Positions 44,934 through 54,049 of a stretch of DNA of 64,000 nucleotides are shown in pieces (position 1 is the stretch's first letter; every line of letters begins with the position of its first letter). A program made the translations under genes and the position numbers. The stretch spans positions 310,001-374,000 of the forward strand of contig CAJQUN010000420.1 of the NCBI GenBank assembly GCA_907163345.1. Reading direction: 5' to 3'. Origin of the DNA: Haberlea rhodopensis (Eukaryota > Streptophyta > Magnoliopsida > Lamiales > Gesneriaceae). The notes beneath the pieces are model-generated. The model did not search any database, was not told the origin of the DNA, and worked only from the letters and a program-made list of their open reading frames with translations.

Positions 44934-45789
44934 GGTTACATTTGTAATGCTTTAAGTCGATGATATCCTACTCATTGTGAATGACATTGGAGTAATCAAT
45001 TAAAGTTTTGTTATATACTAATTTGTCTATAAAAGATTTGGGAGAAACAGTCCTACGTGCTTGGCATAAGGATATATAGGGATAGATTTAAAGGATGCTT
45101 GCGCTCTCTCAATCTACGTACATAAAAACTATGCTAAAAGGGTTTAGCATGGAATAGTCGAAAAAGGAGTTACTTCCCAATAGGTCATAATATTCATCTC
45201 TGGAGTCAATGTGTCTTAAGATTGATGATGAGAGAGAAAAGATGACATTGGTACCTTATGTTCCGACTTTTAATAGCATAATGTATGCTATGTTATGTAC
45301 TCGGCCTGATGTATGTTCTTAGTGTAATGAGCAGACGTTAGACAGATCTTGGTGAAGGTCACTGGAAAACTGTGAAAGAATCCTCAAGTATGTGAAGAAC
45401 TTAGGATATGTTTATAGTTTTTGGATCTGTAAATGGAGAAATAAAAGATGAAAGCTTAAGTTGATGCTAGTTTTTCAGTCGGATGTAGATGATTCAAAAT
45501 CGATGTTCGGTTTTGTATTTAAGCTTAATGATGGTGCTGTCTCTTGGAAACGTTCCAAGCAAGACACCACATCGGATTCCACCACTGAAGTAAAATACAT
45601 TGCAGCATCCAATGCAGCAAAGATGAAGTTTGGATATGAAATTTCATTCAAGAGTTGGGTATAATTTCTGGTGCGGTTGACACAATCATTGTATACTGTG
45701 ACAACAGCTGAGCTATTATGAATAACCAAGATCTCATAAGAATCAAAACATACATTGAGAAAATATCATCTAATGAGAAAGATGGTAGA
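44934..45789 (+). pseudogene. H copia RT end and RNase H remnant
   Basis: Resumes the RT of H: VDDILLIVNDIGVIN (about 44955-45000) contains the polymerase YVDD-type motif with a stop in place of the residue before VDD. NSIMYAMLCTRPDVC follows at about 45270-45318. The RNase H part (about 45440-45790) reads DVDDSKSMFGFVFKLNDGAV, SWKRSKQDTTSDSTTEVKYI, AASNAA and ends RKYHLMRKMVD, all typical of copia RNase H. Several stops and frame changes are present. The frame from 45461 to 45664 is still open for 67 codons. L3 begins at 45790, cutting off the rest. Confidence 0.88.
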
Positions 45790-46122
45790 TGTGATGCCCG
45801 GAAATTAATGGTGTAAATCCCAGGTGTGATAATGATCCTTAATGGATTTTAATTATAGCAATTACGAATTAATTACGGTGTTGGGACTCCCCGAGGATTT
45901 TAAACTCCGGTATTTGGGGTCGTTGGATCCAAGGGTTGAGATTGTATTCTCATCGTGGTGATAAACCTTGGAATTGGGTTTTTGGTGGGGTGTGGAGTCT
46001 GGGGTGCTTTGTGTTGGGGCTGATAATGGAAATTGAGATTGAGAGGTAATTATTGAACACAAATGATTTTAATTGAGTCATGATGTATTTGTGGAGGACT
46101 CGGGATTTTTGAGCTTTCGTAC

Positions 46123-46130
46123 TATATAAA
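46123..46130 (+). promoter_or_regulatory. L3 LTR TATA box
   Basis: TATATAAA in ACTATATAAACC, about 330 bp into the LTR, a position matching the TATA boxes in L1, L2 and S3. Confidence 0.6.
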
Positions 46131-46498
46131 CCAAGTGGACTCGGTGTTCAGGCATTCTCTCCTCTCTATTCTCTCTCTCACACGCCCAAACCCTCCCTTT
46201 CCCCTCTTTTATTTCGTGGAGCAAAATCGATGGAGGCTCGACTTGGGAGCCGGATTTCTAGAAGATAATTTGGTAATACGCTTCCCCTCTTCTTTATCTT
46301 CGATTTGATTGTAGTATTGTGGTATTTGGTTGAGTTTTGAGTTGGGTTAAGTTTTTGGATTTTAAAGATTTTTGGGTTGGTGTGTTTAAGGAAGATTTAT
46401 GGTGTTTATGTTGAGGGTTATGGTTTAATGGGTGTTGGGTTTGTTTATTTGGGGGTTTCAAACTCGAAAACGCCATTTTTGGGCTGTTGTAGTGCTCG

Positions 46499-46581
46499 CC
46501 GATCGATCGGCAATAGGGTCTCAATCGATCGCGTGATTTTACAAAATCAAAAGATGATGAACAGTAGGCTCGATCGATCGA
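46499..46581. promoter_or_regulatory. GATCGATC cluster in L3 LTR
   Basis: Three copies: CGATCGATCGG, AATCGATCGCG and CGATCGATCGAG, downstream of the TATA box. Confidence 0.5.
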
Positions 46582-46669
46582 GCAAAGTTGCCGTTTATGA
46601 TGTGGGATTATAAATTGAATGTGTTATTGCTAACCATTGTGGTTGCAGATATATATTGGATATTTGGTA

Positions 46670-47110
46670 CACATCATGAAGAGTCGTTGTTATATTCGAG
46701 CGATGATTTTAATGATTTGCCGCTGTCATTTGAAGCGATGATAGAATACTTGCCGCTGTTACACAAAAGCGAGGGGTATTAATGCCGTGATCATGACAAG
46801 CGAGGTGCATTAAAATACGATGTTATAACAAGATGTGACATAAAATACTTTACCGCTGTTACCCGAAAGCGAGGTATCGTTGTTATATTCGAGTGATGAT
46901 TTTAATGCTTTGGCGCTGTCATTTGAAGCGATGATAGAATATTTGCCGCTGTCATATCGTAGCGAGGAAAGAATATTTGCCGCTAAAATGTTGAAGCGAT
47001 GGTAAATGCCTCTTGTCACATTAAAGCGAGGTTATTCGATGCCGCTGATATGTCGAAGCGAGGGGTATTAGTGCCGTGGTCATGACAAGCGATGTGCATT
47101 AAAATACACT
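46670..47110 (+). repeat. L3 irregular GCGATG/TGCCGCT series
   Basis: Irregularly spaced units of the form AGCGAGG..TGCCGCTGTC, with AGCG pairing with CGCT. One block (from GTTGTTATATTCGAGYGATG to TTGCCGCTGTC) is repeated at about 46686 and 46880. Confidence 0.65.
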
Positions 47111-47117
47111 GTTATAA

Positions 47118-47519
47118 CAAGATTTTGATATAGCGATGGTTCATTCCTCTAGTTCTATGGCGATGGTTCATACCGCCGGGTATATATAGCGATGGTTCAT
47201 TCCGCTAGTCCTATGACTATGGTTCATGCCACCGGGTACAATATGGCGATGGTTCATTCCGCTAGGTCTATGGCGATGGTTTATGCTACCGGGTATATAT
47301 AGCGATGGTTCATTCCGCTAGTTCTATGGCGATGGTACATGCCGCCGGATATATATAACGATGGTTCATTCAACTAGTTCTATGGCGATGGTTTTCATGC
47401 CGCCGGATATATATAGCGATGGTTCATTCCAATGATTCTATAGCGAGGATCTATACCGCTGATTCTATAGCGATGATTTATGCCGCTGATCATATAGAGA
47501 TGTGTCATGCCGCTGATCA
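47118..47519 (+). repeat. L3 micro-hairpin array (56-bp units)
   Basis: Units start at 47132, 47188, 47244, 47301 and 47357. Each alternates AGCG...CGCT and GGCG...CGCC pairs around the loop ATGGTTCAT, as in L1. S4 inserted at its right end. Confidence 0.8.
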
Positions 47520-48283
47520 TATAATGTGATGCCCCGAAATTAATTATATGCAATTTGGGCATTGATGATGTTTATATGATTAATTATGGAGATAATTGAT
47601 TTATGTGTTGAAATTAATTATCTTGTTGAAATGCTTAGTCACATGGTAGGAGTGACCCGAGGTTGCATTTCAGGGTGCATGTTGCATGTTAGAAAATGGG
47701 GTGTTAACATGATTTATTTGTTTTGGTTGTTAATTATGAGGAAGATATGAATTTAGTGGAAGTTTGTTGGATTTTTTGTAAATGCTTTTAAAATACCATG
47801 TTGGGGTATTTTATACATCATGTTAATTTTGGGGTGCAAATTAAAAACCCATACCCCACTATACCCCCCACTTTATTCACTTTAACCTCACTTTATCCTT
47901 CACTCTTTTAAAATCCCCAAATTCATCCCCAACCCCTAACCCATCTCATATTTTCGAAATTTGGCAAGGAAGGAAGGAGAAATCTTCACAAAACTTTTGT
48001 TTGTGGGATTTTTGTTAAGATTTGGAGTCCTCAAGAGATATGAAACCCTTCCTAAAGTTTTAATGATGTTTGGTTTAGAAATGGGTTAGCATTTTGAGTT
48101 TTTATGTGGGTTTATTTTGGGTATGTGTTGAATGTGGTTGGGATATGATTTTTGAAGTGTTTTATGTGGGTTTTAGTGAGTTATGATGATGTTTGAGTTG
48201 TTGGTATGTTTGTGTTTGAAGGGTATGAGGTAGAGCTTGAAAAATTCTCAAAAATGGTGATTTTTCGATGTACAGGGATCAGT

Positions 48284-48492
48284 GATCGATCGCCCGTTTT
48301 GGGCGATCGATCGCGAGCCAGCAGTATGCTCCAGAACCATTTGGCGATCGATCGCCACTTTTGGGCGATCGATCGGTGAGGCTGGCGATCGATCGTGCCA
48401 AAAGTGGCGATCGATCGCCGAAGACAAAAAAAAGTTGGCAACGGGCAGTGTGATCTCGCGATCGATCGGGACATCTCGGCGATCGATCGCGA
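48284..48492. promoter_or_regulatory. GATCGATCGC cluster in S4
   Basis: Seven copies of GCGATCGATCG within 209 bp, mostly extended to GGCGATCGATCGCC or CGCGATCGATCG; paired units are separated by 15-30 bp of unrelated sequence. Confidence 0.55.
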
Positions 48493-48729
48493 GACACATA
48501 AATGTGTGTTTTTGATTATTTTGTGGGATTTTTGGATATTGGACTATAATTAGCTTCTAATATCGATTTGTATGGTTGTGTAGAACCATCCCAGGTACCC
48601 ACAGCTTGAAGGAGATAAAGTTCTCCAACTTCTCCACTTTTGGAATTAAGGTACGTAAGAAACGTACGGGCATCGGACGGTAAAACACACCTATACTATG
48701 ACTACGCAATGATTGCATAAGTATTTATA

Positions 48730-48880
48730 ATGTTTATGATGATGATTATGATAAGAAAAGATATGATGATGTCTATGATGAGTAAATATGATATGATGTT
48801 TATGATGATGATTATGATAAGGAAAGATATGATGATGTCTATGATGAGTAAAGATGCTATGATGTTTATGATGTATGTTA
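48730..48880. repeat. 66-bp TGATGA-rich tandem repeat in S4
   Basis: Units at 48730, 48796 and 48862, related to the 69-bp array in the L2 interior. Confidence 0.85.
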
Positions 48881-49582
48881 AACTATGTTACTAGAAATGG
48901 TAGAATGTCCGGTGGTTGTTATGGGCAAGCGAGGAAGGTACTTACTGCTGACATAGTTAGCGAGATCCGCTATCAAGGTGTAGCGAGGGGTATCACAGTA
49001 CCGCTATATGTCGAAGCGAGGGGGGCCAATTGTGCCGCTGTCATAACAGGACCAGGACAGTCATATTTCTAATTAACATTGTTGATTATGAACATATGTG
49101 AAGTATGATTTTAATCATTTAGGTCAAGAACTAATGACTACGTGCATGATTATGAAACAGGGACAACGAAAGTGGGTTAATGCGATTAACCAGGAAGTAT
49201 ATGTTACCATTATTTTCATGCATTTATTTATATGTCATTACCTTATGATGTTAAGTAATGATGTATATGCTCATGATGGGTTGTTCCTGTAGGTACACTT
49301 TTGGACTGAAGGGCTAAGGGTCGGGTTGAGGCAGTGAGCTAAAAGGAGCATGAAAGAATATAGGATACATGATCTTGGATAGTCTCTACTCTAGGAGTAG
49401 TGTAAATCTATAGCTTTAACATTCATTATCGAGAATGTAATTATTAAGTTTTGAAATTTTATTTTTGGCCTGTAATCTTATTAGCTCAAAGCTACAACCG
49501 GTACCCTAAGATGTTATTAATGCATGTTTAGTCCATAATACGTTATTAGTATGATATTAAGGTAGGAAGACCCTACATATAA

Positions 49583-50320
49583 CAATGTTTCATGCCGAGC
49601 GAGGGCTTATGCCACTGATTTTATAGCGATGGGTTATGCCGCTATTTACGTAGCACGTGATTATGCCACTTTCGAGCGATGGGTGCTGATTGCGTACCGC
49701 CGTTGGGCGATGAATACAGTTATACCGCTATCTTGTTAGCGATGATTTATGATATATTACTATTTTGTTAGTGTTATTGTGGATGTCATGTATTGACATG
49801 TACCGTCACGGGTTGGCGATGATATTGTGGATGTCATGTATTGACATGTACCGTCACGAGCTGACGATGGTGTTGTGGATGTCATGTATTGATATGTACC
49901 GTCACGAGCTGACGATGGTGTTGTGGATGTCATATGTTGACATGTACCGTCACAGGATGGCGATGGCATAATGGATGTTCTATGTGGATGTGTGCCGTCG
50001 TTACGATGGAAAATACATTTGTATATGTATTTAGTCGTATGGTTGGAATGCCAATTGTGGGCACAAGGTGGTGTCTGCGTCAGCGGTTGACGAGACCATT
50101 ATGCCGAGCAGATTTTCTTGATGAATATATGGATGCACCGTACACCGCACACGTATTTGAGGTAAATATTTTACGAGTAGTGCTACCTTTGGGTATACTC
50201 GTTGGAATGGCTATGGCCAAGTGACTGGTGGTAGGAGTTGTTATTGAAGAAACTACTTGCATATACAGATGTGACGTATGGTGGACATGGTCACACCGAC
50301 AAATGAAGGTGTGGATTAAG
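49583..50320 (+). other. L3 structured core and 48-bp array
   Basis: Continues the hairpin series after S4. Then 48-bp units start at 49776, 49824, 49872 and 49920. Across adjacent units, TGACG pairs with CGTCA, and an inner CATGT pairs with ACATG. The core at 50040-50310 matches L1 18050-18320 and L2 28860-29135, with CGAGT...ACTCG (about 50173-50200) where L1 has CGAGC...GCTCG. No coding sequence. Confidence 0.65.
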
Positions 50321-50398
50321 TGCTAAGATGTTATTGATGCATGTTTAGTCCATAATACGTTATTAGTATGATGTTAAGGTAAGAAGACCCTACATTAG

Positions 50399-50410
50399 TG
50401 GTATCAGAGA
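50399..50410 (+). other. L3 primer-binding site (tRNA-iMet)
   Basis: TGGTATCAGAGA, one mismatch to TGGTATCAGAGC, 4 nt after the LTR end. Confidence 0.75.
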
Positions 50411-50506
50411 AGTGGTTAGAGAACCCGGGAATGAGTGAAGGGTAGCCTTAGCAATAAGTTGGCTAGGTGCTTCCTTTTAAACATGTTTTGTGCATATGTT
50501 GCATAT

Positions 50507-52580
50507 TGTGATATCCCCGAAATGATTAATTGCAATTGGGCATTAATTGTGTTTATATGATTAATTATGGTGGTAATTAATTATGTGCTGGAATTATTTA
50601 TCTTATTGAAATGCTTAGTCACGTGATAGGGTGACCCGGGAGGGCATTTCAGGGTGCATGTTGTACATGTTTGGAAAATGGTTATTAGCATGATTTATTT
50701 GCCATGGTTAGCAATTAATTGGAAATCATGAGCTTAATTGGTATTTTGGTGCATTTTGGTGAAATGCCTTTTTAATATCATGTTGGGATGTTTAATACAT
50801 CATGTTAGTTGTGGGGATGCAATTGGACTCGTTTTAAAACCTTTGCCCCCCACCTTTACCAAAACACTTTTCATTTTCCCCCAAAATCGCTTCCCACAAA
50901 CCCAAACCCTTTCTTTTCTCTTCATTTTCGTTTTTGAGCTTTGGGGTGAAGAGAAATTCTTGCAAAAAGCTTGTTTGTGAAGTTTATTGGGAGATTTGAG
51001 GTCCCCAAGAGGTATGGATGCCTCCATGTCATTTTTGTTGTGTTTGGTTTAGTTTTGAAATGGTTTTGAAGGGTTTTAAAATGGGTTGTTTTGGGTTGTT
51101 GTGGTTTTGGGTGAATGTTGGATTTTTGTGTTGCTTGGGGTGTATTTTGTTGATATATTGTGTTATTATGTTGTTGGATTGGTGGGAGGAGTTTTAGTAT
51201 GGTTTGGAAAGGTTTTGGGTGCATTAATGGTGGAAAAATCGCGAGTCTGTGCGAGGCGATCGATCGCCTGAAATGAGGCGACCGATCGCCGATGGGCAGT
51301 ACCAAAATCGCAGGGTAGGCGATCGATCGCCTGAAATGAGGCGACCGATCGCCGAGAGGCAGTAGCCAATTCATGGGTTAGGCGATCGATCGCCATGTTT
51401 GGCGCGATCGATCGCCGCGAAGGAAAAATTGAGGCGATTGATCGCCTCAGCGAAGCGATCGATCGCCAGCTGTGAAATTTTGAAAAATGATTTCTTTTGA
51501 TGAAATTTTTGGTATTGGACTATTATTGGGTTCTAATATTGAATTGTGTGAATATGTAGAACCATCCCAGGTGGCGACACAACCAAGGAATTGAAGTCCT
51601 ACCACATCCTACATTTTGGAAAGGTACGCAGAGGACGTACGGGCACCCAACGGTACATGTATCTAATATACTCATTGTTTATGCATTGTGGATGCGAGTA
51701 TATATGTGATTATGCATTGTGGATGCAAATACATGTTGAATTATGCATGATGATTGTAGATGCATATGATTATTGGTGCACATCCCATGAGTCGTTGTCA
51801 TCCCTTGATGATTTTAATGCTTGCCGCTATTTGGTTTGTTTCCACTAAATGTGAAGCGAGGGGTGGGAGCGCCGCATGTCACATTTGAGCGTGGTTGTCA
51901 TATAGAGCGAAGAAAGAATATTTGCCGCTCAATGTGAAGCGAGGGGTGGGAGCGCCGCATGTCCATTGAAGCGAGGTTATTCTATGCCGCCTATATGTAA
52001 ATAAGCGAGGGGCATTAAAATACATTGTGATGGACAGACTAGGGATTGGTGACTGGTATTTGGTTTGATGAGATGGTATTGTGTCATGACATGTCTAGAC
52101 CATTAAATAATCTATTGATTATACTCATGAGTTATGGTACAGGGACAACCAAACTGGAAGCGTTTTGAAATGCATGGGAAAACAGGAAGTGTTTTATTGT
52201 GATTTATGAATTTACGCTTTATATTCATATTGTGTTGAATATGAATGATATTATTGCTCATGTTTGGGGGTTGTCCTTGTAGGTACACTTTTGGCATGAT
52301 AAGAAGGGCTAAGCGGGTTGAGGTGGTGAGCTTGTGAAGAATTCTTTTGAGAAAGGAAGGACATGATTCATTTTGTATAGTAACTACTCTAGGAGTAGTG
52401 TAAAGCTATAATTGATAACATTCATTTGATTTGGGAATGTAACTAATCCATCGATAGTCCTTATTTTTTTGGCATGTAATTCTCAAGGCTCATAGTCTCA
52501 ACACGATTATTCTACTCTGATCATTTATATTAGCTCTAATTATGCCTTTAATCCGCACTTAAGGAACTAGGGTCCTTACA
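50507..52580 (+). mobile_element. S5: solo LTR in L3 leader
   Basis: 2074 bp, TGTGATATCCCCG ... GGTCCTTACA, TSD CATAT (50502-50506 and 52581-52585). Same family as the T5 LTR, in the opposite orientation. Contains the palindrome cluster (51254-51472), ACGT pair (51624-51640), a GAGCG...CGCTC micro-hairpin (51905-51930) and CTACTCTAGGAGTAG near 52386. Confidence 0.92.
51254..51472. repeat. 63-bp repeats carrying GGCGATCGATCGCC in S5
   Basis: Units start at 51255, 51318 and 51381 with exact 63-bp spacing. The first two each hold one GGCGATCGATCGCC and one GGCGACCGATCGCC; the third is altered after its first palindrome. Further palindromes extend to 51472. Confidence 0.8.
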
Positions 52581-52585
52581 CATAT

Positions 52586-52807
52586 GAATCATATGACTAT
52601 TGTACTAACATGTTATGATTTCTAACGATGTATTATATGAACTGCTTTTGGGTATTGTTGTTAACCCTTGTCTTGCAGCATGGCAGCAAATGTGGAAGTA
52701 GGAGATGCAGTGACTGTTAATGCAAGTGCTGGGCGTACAAATCCCCTACCACCGCCAGCCTTGGGCGAAGAACCCTCTGAGCAATAGTTACTACCTGGGG
52801 AGCTAAG
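52586..52807 (+). other. L3 leader and gag start region
   Basis: Leader resumes after S5 with a splice-acceptor-like TTGCAG just before the gag ATG at 52680. It ends at 52807 where T4 begins. Confidence 0.6.
52680..52787 (+). pseudogene. L3 gag N-terminus (35 codons)
   Basis: Starts ATGGCAGCAAATG directly after TTGCAGC. The 35-codon product (MAANVEVGDAVTVNASAG.., then PLPPPALGEEP) has the small, Ala/Pro-rich N-terminal look of chromovirus Gag proteins, and its position after the PBS fits. It ends at a TAG and is then cut by T4 at 52808, so the Gag domain, zinc knuckle and all of pol are missing. The assignment rests on position and composition, not on a conserved motif. Confidence 0.5.
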
Positions 52808-53949
52808 TTTGGTAGGTTTTGATGGATAATTTGATACGTATGCTACCTAATCGTGTATTTATGTAATTGTAGGTACAATCGAAGAAAACGAGCTATAAAT
52901 GATGTGTAAAGACCAAGAAAAGACATGGACATATTTAAAAGATTGTAACCTAAATTTTAGCCTCCATAACCTGAGAACTCGATTTTTACACCTCATATCA
53001 GACATATTTTGAGAATTTTCAACTAAGTTAGGTTTTTAGAATAACTTTCTTTCAAGTTTTGTCAAGAACAACGCGAAGAACGGAACCGGAATCGACAAGC
53101 CGGAATCGTGATTCGTCTTAGTAATTTCTTTCCCTTTATTTATTTAATGATTTCGAACCATATTTTGTTAATTTTGGATTCAATTATGCTAGGCTAAACC
53201 CTTAGATTCTTGGTTTAAGGGATACTTGCTGTTGGAATTGAATCTCTTGTGAGAATTTTGATTTGTTTTGTGAATTTAATTTCAATTTCAATCCTGTTTC
53301 TTGGTATCGATTTCAATGATTATTGTGTTTGTTTATTAGATTAATCACCTAGTGTTCATATGCATAATCGATAGCTAATTAAGAAGCAACTAAGATTAAT
53401 AATTACCGACTGTAGGTGTTATTGAATTCTTAGGAGAAACGATTGGGTAATCAATACTTAACGGCTGTAGTTTCTATTGATTAGGTTTATCGAATTCACT
53501 AGTTTTGAAATCTATCATTGATTTAATCATAAACGGCTGTAGTTTTGATTATAGATTTGATAAGGGTCGGATTGAATGATGTTTTCTCTTTGACTACGAT
53601 TAATGTGGATAGGAATTAAATTTCCAATCGATGAATAATTGAAAGAATTCGAATGTTAGTGATTTGATGATCGAGAGAGAATTTTCCAAAAGTAAAGTTG
53701 ACCGACAACAAAGAATCGCTTCACTCTCATAAGTTTAAATCATCTTAGTTAATCTCGTTAATTTAGTTTAGTTCTTAGAATTTGTTTAGTAGTAATCACT
53801 CAACCCAAAACCCCTTTTTACTATTCGTTTTCAAATTGGCACGAAAAAGTACTACATTCCCTGTGGGATCGATCCCTACTCTCGCTACTACATACTTTTG
53901 CTATTAACTTGAGAAGGGTTAATTTGGGCGTACGCGGTAAACGCTACCA
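52808..53949 (+). repeat. T4 5' LTR, shortened
   Basis: 1142 bp against 1466 bp for the 3' LTR. It starts inside the LTR at TTTGGTAGG and lacks about 277 bp between GACATGGACAT (52921-52932) and TTTAAAAGATTG, exactly the part that holds the GATCGATC cluster in the 3' LTR (about 58117-58394). The rest is nearly identical. Confidence 0.85.
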
Positions 53950-53954
53950 AATTT

Positions 53955-53972
53955 TGGCGCCGTTGCCGGGGA
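53955..53972 (+). other. T4 primer-binding site (tRNA-Asp)
   Basis: TGGCGCCGTTGCCGGGGA, identical to the PBS of T2. Confidence 0.9.
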
Positions 53973-54049
53973 AGGCATTGGTATAATTTCGTGTTAATTT
54001 TTTTTATTTTATTTTAGTTGTTATCCCGCACTACTACTGTGATTTGTTG

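Larger units (their letters stand above)
6231..45789 (+). mobile_element. H: old Ty1/copia element broken by nested insertions
   Basis: Joining the pieces left after removing TSD-bounded insertions gives one copia-like order. LTR: 6231-6381 plus 12436-12666. PBS: 12671-12683. Leader: 12684-12892, 23078-24540 and 34491-35121. Decayed gag, protease, pre-integrase and RT: 37733-40230. End of RT and RNase H: 44934-45789. The pieces sum to about 6 kb, close to a normal copia element. Continuity is inferred from TSDs at five junctions and from the RT reading that stops at 40230 and resumes at 44934. The 3' LTR was not found; L3 starts inside RNase H. Confidence 0.7.
47525..49577 (+). mobile_element. 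S4: solo LTR in L3
   Basis: 2053 bp, TGTGATGCCCCG ... GACCCTACA, with TSD TATAA (47520-47524 and 49578-49582). The flanks are parts of one hairpin array. It contains a six-motif GATCGATC cluster (48284-48492), an ACGT pair GTACGT-AAGAA-ACGTAC (48651-48667), a 66-bp TGATGA array, a short GCGAGG/CCGCT series (48940-49040) and CTACTCTAGGAGTAG near 49387. The TSD is AT-only, so on its own it is weak, but both termini fit the L3 family. Confidence 0.88.
45790..50394 (+). repeat. L3 5' LTR (mosaic), interrupted by S4
   Basis: Starts TGTGATGCCCGG and ends GACCCTACA at 50394, 4 nt before a tRNA-iMet PBS. The last 74 bp match the end of S4. 45790-46610 looks like an ordinary LTR start with TATA (46123-46130) and three GATCGATC motifs (46499-46581). 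From 46611 on, the sequence matches the interior of L1/L2, including arrays and structured core. With S4 and its TSD removed it is about 2.55 kb. Either the LTR has absorbed an interior module or L1/L2 interiors were derived from such an LTR. Confidence 0.6.

Noticed and set aside
48181..48515. Arg/Ser/Ile/Asp-rich open frames (DRSP, RRSIA repeats) around 48.2-48.5, 51.0-51.4 and 62.3-62.9 kb.
   Set aside because: They are produced in several frames by GATCGATC palindromes and have no start context or domain.
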